Origin: Gracilimonas sp.
GTDB taxonomy: Bacteria; Bacteroidota; Rhodothermia; Balneolales; Balneolaceae
NCBI RefSeq assembly: GCF_014762685.1
Contig: NZ_JABURM010000005.1
Location: 1,178,001 to 1,242,000 of the forward strand
Length of the DNA stretch: 64,000 nucleotides
Reading direction: 5' to 3'
A program made the position numbers and the translations under genes. Positions 37,406 to 46,910 of the stretch are shown here, piece by piece. The notes beneath the pieces were generated by a model. It did not search any database. It was not told the DNA's origin and saw only the letters and a program-made list of their open reading frames with translations. Within the stretch, counting starts at the first letter, position 1; each line of letters begins with the position of its first letter.

Positions 37406-38407
37406 ATGGCTTTACGACTTATAAAAATTTTACCGCCAAAGGGATTTAATGATCTTAAAAGCCTCATTAATGAGGATGATATTCTTGATTCCTGGATTGA
37501 TAAATCTGAAGGAGATAAAACGGTCATCAATCTTTTGGCTGATGTAGAGCTCACAGAAAAAATTCTGGGAGATCTTGAAACAAAATTTACGGGAGAAGAA
37601 GATTATAGAATAGTCCTTCTCCCCATATCAGCTACACTTCCATCAAGAAAGGATGAGGAAAATGAAGACAAAACAACTGAGAAAGAAAAAGACGATGAAC
37701 GGGTGCACCGAATTTCGAGGGAAGAACTGTACGAAGAGATAAAAAAGGTTGTTGATTTTTCCTGGGTATATCTTGTGTTAATTGCCTTGTCCTGCGTGGT
37801 GGCAGCAAACGGTTTAATCCGGGATAATGCAGCTATGGTGATTGGTGCCATGGTGATTGCACCTATTTTGGGGCCAAATGTAGGGCTGGCCCTGGCAACC
37901 ACACTTGGAGATAAAGCACTCCTTAAAAGATCTCTGAAATCAATTTTATATGGGTTTTTACTGGGTTTAGGCCTTTCTTTTCTAATGGGGCTCGTCATTG
38001 ATATTAATCCGGAGGTCTCAGAAATCAGTTCCCGGACCGTTGTGAGTTATGCAGACATAGCCTTGGGACTTGCAGCCGGAGTAGCGGGGTGTTTATCGTT
38101 TACCAGGGGGATTTCTGCCGCAGTGATTGGGGTTATGGTAGCTGTAGCATTACTTCCGCCGATGGTAACTACCGGGTTGCTATTGGGAAGCGGGATGTAT
38201 GGACTTGCTTATGGTGCAGGATTATTAACGGTGACCTACATAATCTGTATAAACCTGGCAGGAGTACTTACATTTTTACTTCAGGGAATTAAGCCCCACA
38301 GTTTTACTGAACAAAGAGAAGGAGAAGAATTAAGCCGTTGGGCTATTTATATCTGGGTTAGTCTTTTAATTCTACTCTCTGTTATTATCTATTTTGAGTT
38401 TTTATGA
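37406..38407 (+). CDS. DUF389 / TIGR00341-type membrane protein
   Basis: Starting at ATG 37406 the product has 333 residues: an N-terminal ferredoxin-like or linker region (1-120, with an acidic/basic stretch around residue 85-100) and then about six hydrophobic helices. The signature AAMVIGAMVIAPILGPNVGLALA and the second glycine-rich repeat GLAAGVAGCLSFTRG identify the DUF389 family, whose role is unknown. A transporter-like fold has been proposed on the basis of topology. The frame is open to 37316, but residues there do not resemble the family. The gene is monocistronic, with no partner nearby. Confidence 0.82.
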   Translation: MALRLIKILPPKGFNDLKSLINEDDILDSWIDKSEGDKTVINLLADVELTEKILGDLETKFTGEEDYRIVLLPISATLPSRKDEENEDKTTEKEKDDERVHRISREELYEEIKKVVDFSWVYLVLIALSCVVAANGLIRDNAAMVIGAMVIAPILGPNVGLALATTLGDKALLKRSLKSILYGFLLGLGLSFLMGLVIDINPEVSEISSRTVVSYADIALGLAAGVAGCLSFTRGISAAVIGVMVAVALLPPMVTTGLLLGSGMYGLAYGAGLLTVTYIICINLAGVLTFLLQGIKPHSFTEQREGEELSRWAIYIWVSLLILLSVIIYFEFL

Positions 38408-38568
38408 TGAGATGAAATGATCGCAATAAGAGGTTAGTAGAGCAACTTAGGTAAGAGGAAAAAAAATCCCGGAGTGTTATCAACACATAGCCACGCAGCT
38501 TCAACCCGTGGTGATAGTGGAATCAAGATCAGGCAAAGAATAATTGGGCCGGGTTGTTGGAAACGTGA

Positions 38569-39168
38569 TTAACGTTTAGGTTCGGCCGTGCCTGTCTTTA
38601 CTTTTCCGTCTCGCTTGTAATTGGCGATAATCACCCCGCTTGGGGTAACAGAACTCTCTGTTAATGTAAAAGCTGCCGGAACCGTGCCATTATCAAACAA
38701 CTTCTTTCCGTAACCAAGAGTCAACGGATGAATTTTGAGGCGGAGTACGTCCACTAAATCATGCTGTAGCAGTAACTGAATGAGCTCACCACTACCCCAT
38801 ACTTGAATATCAGAACCTTCTGAATTTTTGAGGTCTTTAATTTCGGCCACACTTTTGAGGAACACCGAGTTTTTCCAATCTGACTTTTCCAAGGTCCTGG
38901 ACATGACATATTTGGTACCGTCATTAATCCCCGGCCACATGTCCGCATGTTCTGGCCAGTAATCGGCCCATATCTCAAATGTTTTTCGGCCCAAAAGATA
39001 ATCTGCAGGTTTCATCTCTTTTTCCAGGATCTTATCGTACACTTCGTCTCCATAGGGCGCAACCCAACCGCCATGCTCGAAACCGGCTGATGGATCTTCC
39101 TCCGGCCCGCCCGGTGCTTGCATTACTCCATCTAATGAAATCATTGATATGACGGTTATCTTCCTCAT
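38569..39168 (-). CDS. Dihydrofolate-reductase-like (RibD C-terminal fold) protein
   Basis: The 199-residue protein has the RibD/DHFR-like fold found in YyaP/YwjB-type proteins: MISLDGVMQAPGGPEED, the nucleotide-binding LLGRKTFEIWADYWP, the loop VWGSGELIQLLLQHDLVD, and LTLGYGKKLFDNG. Relatives are annotated as dihydrofolate-reductase family proteins, usually without proven activity. It is not next to folate or riboflavin genes. The downstream convergent region (38408-38568) contains only weak inverted repeats. Confidence 0.85.
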   Translation of the reverse strand: MRKITVISMISLDGVMQAPGGPEEDPSAGFEHGGWVAPYGDEVYDKILEKEMKPADYLLGRKTFEIWADYWPEHADMWPGINDGTKYVMSRTLEKSDWKNSVFLKSVAEIKDLKNSEGSDIQVWGSGELIQLLLQHDLVDVLRLKIHPLTLGYGKKLFDNGTVPAAFTLTESSVTPSGVIIANYKRDGKVKTGTAEPKR

Positions 39169-39373
39169 AATTTATACCGTTTTGTTTAATAAGATATCTC
39201 TGATATCCGAGTATATTGACTAAATAAATCCTCCACACGGTGGAAATGCGACATTATCACAGGGCATTTAGGACGTAAAATTCTTATTGAACATAATTCG
39301 GGTTATATAAAGACCCTGCGTATAAGCTGCGGTTCTCAAAATTACCACTCGATCATTTCACCTTAGATCCTTT

Positions 39374-41212
39374 CTATTCTGTAAAAACTATTTCACTTTT
39401 TTCTGATATGCCATTTTCATTAAAAGCTTCCACCTGGTAATAATACCCCTGGCCTGTATTAAGGGCCCTAAGTTCATAACCGGTTTCGCCATATATCATG
39501 GCCGATAGATTCAGGCTTTCTTCCTCAATCCCCCAATAGATCACATAGCCGGTAGCGTCGGGTACCGCTTCCCAGCTAAGCATGGCATTTCGAGCGTCAT
39601 CCATTCTATTGACCGTAAAATTACCGGGGGTAACCGGTTTTTCCCCCTTTCCTTTCCCAAAAACCCGGAATTCTGAAACTGCCAGATGTTCATTCGTCAG
39701 ATATTCATGATCGTAACGAATATATCGAGCCTCGACCGGCTCTTCCAACTCAATATAGGCATGGGGCATGTCTTTTGTATTCTCAGAAAAATCGGCTGCC
39801 GTTTGCCACTCTTCACCATCCGTAGATGTCTGAATCACAAATTGCTGTCTCAAGGTATCGGGGCGTCCGAAAATTTTACTGTTATAATCCTGAAAATTAA
39901 TCTGTAGTGCATGGACATCCATGACCTCTTCCAAATCCACCTGAAAGTAAATGGAGTCATGATTGGCAGCCGATACCCAATAGGACCGGATTTCTTCATC
40001 ATTGATCTTTCCAATATCAAAATCGACGATCTGTTCCTGCATGTAGCCGCTTTCACTTTCATCCACAACATTGATGGTGCCATCCACCGGGGGAGAATTT
40101 GTGGAAACCGGTTTTTGGTACGAGAGTAGCATCCAGCCGGTAAAACGCTCTTTATGATTATCTACATCGGATTCGGGTAAATAATGCGGATAATCACCGT
40201 AAGCGGTATTCACCCACATTTGTCCGTCATCTTCAAATCCGGCCGGATACATACCGATGCGGCGTTCAAATTTATAGTTGACCGAGATAGCCATGGTGGC
40301 ATAATGCCAATAGTTGCCCCTATTGTCTCGGACGGTGCTGCCATGGCCACTGCCCTTGAGAAAGCCTCCCGGTTTATATGAAATCGGGTTGTAGGGAGCG
40401 TAGGTGAACGGGCCCAAAGGATTTTCACTGGTGTAAACCCCATCGGCATACACGTTCCATTGCGTCCCCGGAGCACCATACTCCAGGTAATACGTGTCGT
40501 TGTGTTTCATCATCCAGGGGCCTTCAATGTAAGGTTTTAAATCTGAGCGATGGTCCTGCCCAAACCTCTCCCACCCATGTTCTTCCGGCTTCAGATTGAA
40601 AAGATCTGTCTGTTCACCCATGGGGACAAAATAATTATCCGGATCCAGTTCTACCCCGCGAATCGGCCATAGGTTGGAGGATTCCTCATAGAGATAAACA
40701 CGCCCATCATCGTCCACAAACAGGTCAGGATCTTGAATACCTCCCGGCGGATTAAGTACGGCATAGTTTGTTTGCCAGTCGCCCAGCCCGGGATTATCCG
40801 TTTCGATGACGGGGCCCCGGCCCGAAGGATCACCGTACGCGATGATCTTGTCTGTGTAAACGGCAGCCGCCGGGGCATTTGAGCCCTTAAAATACCAGCT
40901 TTGCGGATCAATAAACTGCCAGTTACTCATATCGTCAGACACCCAATAACCGTGAGAGCGGGTCACGAAGAGATAATATTTGCCTTGATAATTGACAACC
41001 GCCGGATCAGCACCGGAACGATATGAAACATTGCTCCGCGCACGATAGTGCGACATGTAGGAATAATCTATATCAATGGGATTACAATACGTTTCGTAGC
41101 TTTTAACATGACCGGCCTCCGTTACCGGGTTATCCATTCCCTGTTGTTCAGGCGAACAGCTTTGCAAAAAAAACAGGTTCGTTAATAAAAAGAAGAGGAA
41201 TATTTTATTCAT
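39374..41212 (-). CDS. Glycoside hydrolase family 43-like lipoprotein with F5/8C and FN3 domains
   Basis: The protein has a lipobox (FLQSC) and an N-terminal five-bladed propeller-type domain (about 40-370) with the GH43 acids: Asp in SGADPAV, Asp in IQDPDLFVDDDG and Glu in YIEGPWMMK (Asp71, Asp163 and Glu232 when counted from an ATG two codons upstream). A discoidin/F5-8C-type sandwich follows at about 385-525, then an FN3-like domain at about 530-612. GH43 enzymes act on arabinan, xylan or galactan. Start choice is guided by the AGGAG sequence 6 bases before ATG 41212. It is isolated, without SusC/SusD or other CAZyme genes. Substrate unknown. Confidence 0.82.
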   Translation of the reverse strand: MNKIFLFFLLTNLFFLQSCSPEQQGMDNPVTEAGHVKSYETYCNPIDIDYSYMSHYRARSNVSYRSGADPAVVNYQGKYYLFVTRSHGYWVSDDMSNWQFIDPQSWYFKGSNAPAAAVYTDKIIAYGDPSGRGPVIETDNPGLGDWQTNYAVLNPPGGIQDPDLFVDDDGRVYLYEESSNLWPIRGVELDPDNYFVPMGEQTDLFNLKPEEHGWERFGQDHRSDLKPYIEGPWMMKHNDTYYLEYGAPGTQWNVYADGVYTSENPLGPFTYAPYNPISYKPGGFLKGSGHGSTVRDNRGNYWHYATMAISVNYKFERRIGMYPAGFEDDGQMWVNTAYGDYPHYLPESDVDNHKERFTGWMLLSYQKPVSTNSPPVDGTINVVDESESGYMQEQIVDFDIGKINDEEIRSYWVSAANHDSIYFQVDLEEVMDVHALQINFQDYNSKIFGRPDTLRQQFVIQTSTDGEEWQTAADFSENTKDMPHAYIELEEPVEARYIRYDHEYLTNEHLAVSEFRVFGKGKGEKPVTPGNFTVNRMDDARNAMLSWEAVPDATGYVIYWGIEEESLNLSAMIYGETGYELRALNTGQGYYYQVEAFNENGISEKSEIVFTE

Positions 41213-41218
41213 GAGCAT

Positions 41219-41223
41219 CTCCT
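41219..41223 (-). promoter_or_regulatory. Ribosome-binding site that decides the GH43 start
   Basis: AGGAG lies 6 bases upstream of ATG 41212 and directly touches the alternative ATG at 41218, so the 41212 start is favoured. Such strong Shine-Dalgarno sequences are uncommon in this window. Confidence 0.6.
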
Positions 41224-41371
41224 GATTTTTTATAACTAACTGATTCTCCGGATTTATTTCAACTATTGCCCTTAAACTCTCAGACTGTCAAGGAACATAA
41301 AGGCATATGGGGTACTAAATGGCAGGTAAGTAAAGTGACATGACGGCCCTCCCGTAGATAGTTTTATGTGA

Positions 41372-41875
41372 TCAGTTAATTGTTACAGTATTTGCATGAA
41401 CAGTGATGGGTTTTCCTTCCTCTGTTTTGGCTTCTATTACAAACTTCCATTTGCCATGCGGAACACTCCAATGCCAATTATTCCCACTTATATAAAGTTG
41501 ATCATTGAACTGCATGGTATCATTTGGGGAGATACTATAGGTAATCAACTCATCCGGACAGATATAGTTCTCTGGCATTTTATTGTACCAAACCAGCTTT
41601 CGATCCTCTTCCGAAGTGGTGTACGCCATAACATTAAAAGCACATGGTCCGGTTTCAATTACTGCGGTTTCGGAGCCGGTATTTACCACCCATATCTTAG
41701 TTTTAAGTTTATCGGATGAATCTACCCAAGAAACTTCGCGGTGAAGCTGTAGCTCTCCTTCAGCGTGTAAACTATGGCGAGGCGGTGAAGGATAATCAAG
41801 TGTATTTCCAGACTTTTTGCATCCAGTTATTAAAACTGCAAAAAATAAACAAATCAACAGAAGCTTTCGTAGCAT
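41372..41875 (-). CDS. Small lipoprotein of unknown function (beta-sandwich-like)
   Basis: This 167-residue product has a lipoprotein signal (LITGC, Cys19). The mature part looks like one Ig-like sandwich: LHREVSWVDSS, KTKIWVVNTGSETAVIETG, and PNDTMQFNDQLYI with a C-terminal KWKFVIEAKTEEGKPITVHAN strand pair. This pattern resembles BsuPI/DUF-type periplasmic proteins. Two cysteines (in GPCAFNV and NYICPDE) could form a disulfide. It lies 153 bases upstream of the GH43 gene on the same strand. Function unknown. Confidence 0.6.
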   Translation of the reverse strand: MLRKLLLICLFFAVLITGCKKSGNTLDYPSPPRHSLHAEGELQLHREVSWVDSSDKLKTKIWVVNTGSETAVIETGPCAFNVMAYTTSEEDRKLVWYNKMPENYICPDELITYSISPNDTMQFNDQLYISGNNWHWSVPHGKWKFVIEAKTEEGKPITVHANTVTIN

Positions 41876-42006
41876 GATTTTAAGCGGTCTAATATAGTAT
41901 TATCCAAACGGCCGTTCGCATTAGGTGTTCAGATAACATCCACTCAAGAAAGTGCAGAATTTCTCTCTAAAAAGAAAAATCAATTGTTTAGGGAAAAGAA
42001 TAGCTC

Positions 42007-44502
42007 TTAAAACCGGATCCAGTCTTTATCTTCCAGCCATTGAATGAGGGCGGGCAAAAAGGTGATGGAGGTAAGCAGGGTCATCCCAATGCCAATAACG
42101 GCCATGACTCCGATAGATTGCAAGCCCGGATGATTGGTGAAGAGTAATCCCGCAAAACCCAGCATGGTAGTCACAGACCCCATGGTGATATGCTGCCCAG
42201 TACTCGAGAGAACCTGCCACATACTGTTCCTGCCCTCATCACGGTAGCGGTGAGCCAGGTGAACACCACTGTCCTCTCCTATCCCCAGAATAGCCGGTAA
42301 CACCACCAGGTTGTAGAAGTTGAATTGCAGTCCAAAGATCATCATGATCCCGAACAGCCAGAGTAACCCCACCAGCAACGGCAGCATGGCAATCATAGAC
42401 CAGCGAAACGAACGAAAAGAAAACAGCATAAAGAAGTAAATAAAAATGAAGGTAGCAGCAACCATATAGGGGCTTTCAGTCCGCATTAAATCCAGCATGG
42501 AAGCGGCCACAATGGAGGTACTGGAAGCATAGAACTCAGTTCCGCTATCCAGGGTAACTACACTTACATCATCTTTAAAAGCAATGGATTGCCGGCCGTC
42601 TGAGAGTCCTACTGACGGGTAAATAATCACAAATCGCCCCACTTCCCCGTCTTTGGTTATAAACCGGGATTTCAGGTAGTCCGGTATTTGGTCGAGTGAA
42701 ACAGGTTCGGTGGTTTGAGAGGCACGGCGCAGTTTGTCAAGCTCTTCATCTTCGCGATCTACCAAAAACGGATCCTGCAGCAATTCTCGAACTTGAGCTA
42801 TCTTCTGAAGCTTTTCCTTCTCTTCGGCCTCCGTAGTCGGAAATCGCTCTTGCAGGGTTTCTACACTTTCGATGGTCGGAGAAACCGTATCCACGCGGGC
42901 ACGTTCTTTCAGGATATTGGCTATTTCTTCCACCTGCTCGTTGGTCTCGGCTACAATATAGGCGGGATTTCGCTTGTTGGAATCTTCAACCTGCCGGGCA
43001 AACGACCGGAATTCTTCATACTCAGGAAATTTAGGTTCCAACTCTCCGAAGTCGTATTGGAAGCTCAGGTTCCCGCTGAATCCCACTACAAAAGCAGAGG
43101 CTACCAATCCTACCGTGACTATAGTTCGTGCAAAGGGATAGCGGTGCACTCCGTCATATTCTTTCTTTTCTTTGTCACTGATCAGGATCCAATTCAGTCG
43201 TTCATCAAAAATAACCAGCAGCGCCGGGAGGATGTACAACATTCCGAAGAGGGCAAGTAAAATGCCGGTTCCGGAAATAAAGCCAAACTCTGAAAACCCG
43301 CGAAAGTCAGCAAACATCAGGATATAAAGAGCTGCAGCGGTAGTAAATGCTGAAACCACAATAGCCTCGCCTGTTTTCTCATTGGTTTGCACAATTGCTG
43401 CTTGTACGCTCAGGCCGGTGGAGCGCAACTCAATATATCGCGCATAAAAGTGGATGCCGTAATCAATACCCAAACCGAATAAAATCACAAACAGTACCGA
43501 TGTCATTGTGTTCAGCATTCCCAGGTAGAAATAGGTAATGCCGAAAGTCCATGCCAAACTTATCAGCAACGGTAACCCGATAACAAGTACGGGCACGGGC
43601 ATTCTTAAAATATGTGACCACACCGAATATTTGCCGCGACCGCCCGTGCCTTTACGATAATGCAGGTACTTCTTAATAAAGAAGTAGAACATGACCAATA
43701 AAATCACACTGCTGATACCTGTAGCAAAACTCCCTAAAACATCATTCATAATGGAGGTCAATTCTTCCAGATGACGCTTTAACCGTCCGCCGAAACGAAC
43801 CTCCATTTCAGGATGATAAGCCGCCGGATTTAAAGAGGCCAACAGCTCATCATAATCTTTAAACATATCTTCAAGATACTTGATGTCGCTTTTGGACCCG
43901 GTGGGGAAAAATTTAACCACCATGATGGTGCTGTCTGCATTTACCGGATATTCGGATGGAACCAGGGTATTATAACTTTCTTCAAAATTCTCGGCCCTGT
44001 TATCTTCCTCTTCTTCATCGTCTCCTAAATCAAAATAAAAAGGATTGGCTTCTTCTTTAGCTTGTTCAATTTCATCCTCAAGCCAGCTGATAACGTCATT
44101 CAGCTCCGATTCACTGGCTAAATACAAAGCATTGTTTTGAGTGAATTCGGTTTCGCGGCGGAACTCGGCCCTATCAAAATAATAGTCATCATGGCGTGGA
44201 TAGTAGAGCTCCAGGGTTTTTTCAATCAGGTCTTCCGCAAATACCTTGTTGGCTTCAAAGCTCGGGGAACTGATTACTACCTGCATTTCAGTCTCTCCCC
44301 CAACGGTTTCATTCAGCTTATCCAGGGCCATCACATTTGGATTATCTTCCGGAAGAAGATTTGCAATATCCGTGTCTACCCGCAGCTGAAGGGCATAAAT
44401 ACCACTTAACACGGCGAGAGAAATACAAACAAAAACTACCCAGAATGGATGTGAATAATTAAAATTGAGGACAGGCTTTAACAGCCTTAAAAGATGTGCC
44501 AT
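42007..44502 (-). CDS. MMPL/RND-family membrane transporter
   Basis: The 831-residue protein has the two-half RND/MMPL topology: a first TM at about 18-38, a large periplasmic loop, a block of five TMs at about 245-430, a second TM around 450-470, a second periplasmic loop (about 475-680) and a final five-TM block (about 690-825). DIANLLPEDNPNVMALDKL follows the first TM, as in hopanoid/lipid-exporting MMPL proteins. The GIDYGIHFYARY and GEDSGVHLAHRYRDEG motifs are the proton-relay type. An acidic insert near 160-175 is present. No periplasmic adaptor is adjacent. Substrates may be lipids or hydrophobic compounds. Confidence 0.85.
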   Translation of the reverse strand: MAHLLRLLKPVLNFNYSHPFWVVFVCISLAVLSGIYALQLRVDTDIANLLPEDNPNVMALDKLNETVGGETEMQVVISSPSFEANKVFAEDLIEKTLELYYPRHDDYYFDRAEFRRETEFTQNNALYLASESELNDVISWLEDEIEQAKEEANPFYFDLGDDEEEEDNRAENFEESYNTLVPSEYPVNADSTIMVVKFFPTGSKSDIKYLEDMFKDYDELLASLNPAAYHPEMEVRFGGRLKRHLEELTSIMNDVLGSFATGISSVILLVMFYFFIKKYLHYRKGTGGRGKYSVWSHILRMPVPVLVIGLPLLISLAWTFGITYFYLGMLNTMTSVLFVILFGLGIDYGIHFYARYIELRSTGLSVQAAIVQTNEKTGEAIVVSAFTTAAALYILMFADFRGFSEFGFISGTGILLALFGMLYILPALLVIFDERLNWILISDKEKKEYDGVHRYPFARTIVTVGLVASAFVVGFSGNLSFQYDFGELEPKFPEYEEFRSFARQVEDSNKRNPAYIVAETNEQVEEIANILKERARVDTVSPTIESVETLQERFPTTEAEEKEKLQKIAQVRELLQDPFLVDREDEELDKLRRASQTTEPVSLDQIPDYLKSRFITKDGEVGRFVIIYPSVGLSDGRQSIAFKDDVSVVTLDSGTEFYASSTSIVAASMLDLMRTESPYMVAATFIFIYFFMLFSFRSFRWSMIAMLPLLVGLLWLFGIMMIFGLQFNFYNLVVLPAILGIGEDSGVHLAHRYRDEGRNSMWQVLSSTGQHITMGSVTTMLGFAGLLFTNHPGLQSIGVMAVIGIGMTLLTSITFLPALIQWLEDKDWIRF

Positions 44503-45051
44503 GCAGTTAAGAAATTCTTATAAAATTATGATAATGAAATAGTAAATTTTGTTTTGAAGCCGTGGGTAAAGCACTTAAAAAATAATGAATTTGTCATTTG
44601 TAAACGGAATCTAAATAAGGAAATTATTTTCACGAACAAAACATTCATATACTCTGAAAATAATCCTACAACTCTACGCTGCTGTAGAATCAATTCTTTC
44701 AAAACTAATGTATTTTCGATTAAGTTTGAATCAGATTTTTAAAATTTCAGTTTCATTGAAAATATTATTATTTGAACTCATCCTTTAATCTATGTGTATT
44801 AATTTTTTTGAGATGAATTTTCAAACAACAATAGCTCGGATTTAGTGTTATGAGTTATATTTGCTTTAAAAAACAGTTCTAAATAAAAATTTTCGAAATG
44901 CCTGACTTCCTTCCCCGATCAGTTAATTCCGGCAAGGCTTTTTAATTATTTAAAACAAACAATATACCCCATTTGCAATAATTCAAAATAAAACCATGTG
45001 TGTAAGCTGCTTTAACTTAGCTCCCATTTGACAAAATTATTTTATTATTTA
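44503..45051. other. A/T-rich intergenic region with a promoter candidate
   Basis: This 549-base stretch, divergent between the MMPL and CrtC/AttH-like genes, is strongly A/T-rich. A TATATTTG element is at 44856-44863 on the + strand. A 15-codon ORF (44898-44945, MPDFLPRSVNSGKAF) follows. An open frame of 62 codons at 44554-44742 starts with TTG and looks accidental. No RNA gene or strong terminator seen. Confidence 0.5.
44856..44863 (+). promoter_or_regulatory. Candidate -7 promoter element (TATATTTG)
   Basis: Matches TAnnTTTG, about 190 bases upstream of ATG 45052. A matching -33 box is not visible. It would give the CrtC/AttH-like gene a long leader carrying a 15-codon ORF. Confidence 0.4.
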
Positions 45052-46101
45052 ATGAATACAACAATTATTAAAATCCTGATCGCCTTTCTATTAATGTCAG
45101 CCGGCATTCAGGCTCAAAGTATTTCTTCCCCCAGCGGTCCTTTTCGGGATACAAATTCCGAAGATTTCCGCGCTAAAAACTTGTCTTCTAAGTTTTACAA
45201 TGAGCTCTGGACCTATCACATAAACCTGGATAATGGTGTCCAGTTAATTTATACATTCTCGATTAATGATTTCGGTTCCTTCAAAAGCCGTGCTACCGGC
45301 GTGAAACTGTCTGTTTCCTGGACCGATGGTAAAACCTATGTGGTAAACAAAGAATATAGTCCTGAAACTTTCATTAACGAACCGGACAGTAATTACATGC
45401 GCCCCCACCCGGAACGGCCTTATTACGCAAAAGGTAATTTTAACAACAAACACAGGCTCTTTTTTCATAATACCAAAGACGGGGTTCAATACGATTTAGA
45501 TCTTACTTTCTTTGATATTGCCCAGGGGAAAACAATTGGTGACGGTGTTTATAAAGTAGGAAACCATGAGATTGGTATATCTATACTTATGCCTCAAGCA
45601 AAAGTTAAAGGAATGGTAGCCATTAATGGGGATACCTTGAAGGTTAAAGGAGTGGGCTACATGGACCATATTTACCAAAATAATTTATCGACTAAACTCA
45701 TTGACCGGAGCTATCGCATTAAAACCGGTGACGATGAAAATGGAATGTATATTCATTTTCTGATATTGAGAAATTCGGGATCCGATTACCCTATCGGCTA
45801 CGGGGTTGGCTATAAAAACGGACTCGAATATATGCTTACTCCGTCCTCAATTAACCGGATCACCCGAGATAATAAAGTTCATCACCTAGATAAAGAGGTG
45901 GTGATTAAACCCTACCAAACCGATGCTCTTAACATAAAGGTTGACAAGCATTTTAATACTTATTCCTTACTCGACGAACTGGGTGGCATTAAAAAGTTTT
46001 TTGCTAAAAAAGCATTGGGAGGAGAGCTTATAGAAATGAATGGTACCGTTCAAATTAACGATGAGCAACCCGGATATTTTTATTACCTGGTTACAGACTA
46101 A
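45052..46101 (+). CDS. Exported CrtC/AttH-like lipocalin-fold protein
   Basis: From ATG 45052 the 349-residue product has a signal peptide (IIKILIAFLLMSAGIQAQ). The chain is beta-rich and contains KGVGYMDHIYQN, similar to the GxGYxDHxxG signature of the CrtC/AttH lipocalin-like superfamily, with a second sandwich half from about 210. Family members include carotenoid hydratases and tocopherol-cyclase-like proteins, but the conserved Trp-Gly of the motif is replaced here, so enzymatic activity is uncertain. The in-frame TTG at 45028 adds eight unlikely residues. It stands alone; the gene downstream converges without an obvious terminator. Confidence 0.5.
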   Translation: MNTTIIKILIAFLLMSAGIQAQSISSPSGPFRDTNSEDFRAKNLSSKFYNELWTYHINLDNGVQLIYTFSINDFGSFKSRATGVKLSVSWTDGKTYVVNKEYSPETFINEPDSNYMRPHPERPYYAKGNFNNKHRLFFHNTKDGVQYDLDLTFFDIAQGKTIGDGVYKVGNHEIGISILMPQAKVKGMVAINGDTLKVKGVGYMDHIYQNNLSTKLIDRSYRIKTGDDENGMYIHFLILRNSGSDYPIGYGVGYKNGLEYMLTPSSINRITRDNKVHHLDKEVVIKPYQTDALNIKVDKHFNTYSLLDELGGIKKFFAKKALGGELIEMNGTVQINDEQPGYFYYLVTD

Positions 46102-46152
46102 TCATATTCTAAGGGTTTAACTCTTATATTGAACCATTTCCTATAAAACGTG

Positions 46153-46902
46153 CTAAACTTTAGATACTTCCGAGCTTAGCATTTGCTCGGCATGATCAAG
46201 CATTTCCGGTGTGTCAACGTCTTGCCAAAAAGCATCTCCGATATTTAGTGTATTCATTTTTCCTTTTAAAGCAAGTGCTTGCACCCCATCAGATAAAGAA
46301 GCGTCCCCTTTTTTTTCAAAAACTCGCCGGATTTCAACCAACAAACTTTTTGTACAGACAAAAACACCGGTATCTATACAGTTATAATCGTTTATCTCCT
46401 TCCCGATTGATTTGATCTTCCCATTTTCCGAGTACACTTTGGTGGCATCTTCCATATCAAAAATATTTTCCACCTTATAATCTACCAATAACGTAGCACC
46501 ATCAGGCTCAGGAACGTGCTTTTGAGCCAGTTTCATCATTGCATCAGAAAGAATATGATCTGCCATAGTGAGAATAAAATTTCCTTCAATAAAAGGTTCC
46601 GCAGCCAAAACAGAGATGCCGTTACTCAAATCAAAGTGTTCATTATGAGCAAATTCAATGGGGAGGTCACCGGTATAAGAATCCAGGATATCCTTCTTTA
46701 TTTCTTCAAAACCAAAACCAAGAACAATCACCACCTTACTGCAGCCGGCTATTTTCAGGCTGCGAATGGTTCGATAGATAAGTGGCGTACCATTAACAGA
46801 TGTGAGTGGTTTAAGGTCAGTATCGGTATCTGTTCCGGCCAGGCGTGAACCGAATCCAGCTGCTAAGATAACTCCTGTACTGTTTAAGTGACTGCTTGCC
46901 AT
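46153..46902 (-). CDS. Nucleotidyltransferase resembling inositol-1-phosphate cytidylyltransferase
   Basis: The 249-residue protein is a sugar-nucleotidyltransferase fold: nucleotide loop GVILAAGFGSRLAG with a conserved Lys in LKPLTSVNG, the acidic metal site FILTMADHILSD, and the C-terminal FWQDVDTPEMLDHAEQML typical of IPCT/phosphocholine-cytidylyltransferase-type enzymes. It lies 8 bases after the inositol-3-phosphate synthase gene, so the likely reaction is CTP plus inositol-phosphate giving CDP-inositol. The phosphatidyltransferase half found in archaeal/Thermotoga DIPP enzymes is absent. Assignment to inositol rests on the neighbour; choline or another polyol phosphate remains possible. 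Confidence 0.7.
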   Translation of the reverse strand: MASSHLNSTGVILAAGFGSRLAGTDTDTDLKPLTSVNGTPLIYRTIRSLKIAGCSKVVIVLGFGFEEIKKDILDSYTGDLPIEFAHNEHFDLSNGISVLAAEPFIEGNFILTMADHILSDAMMKLAQKHVPEPDGATLLVDYKVENIFDMEDATKVYSENGKIKSIGKEINDYNCIDTGVFVCTKSLLVEIRRVFEKKGDASLSDGVQALALKGKMNTLNIGDAFWQDVDTPEMLDHAEQMLSSEVSKV

Positions 46903-46910
46903 AAAATAAC

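Noticed and set aside
41907-41916. 10-bp palindrome AACGGCCGTT upstream of the small lipoprotein
   Set aside because: Too short to claim as an operator without other copies.
44554-44742. 62-codon + strand frame in the A/T-rich gap
   Set aside because: It begins with TTG, has no upstream signal and reads as random low-complexity sequence.
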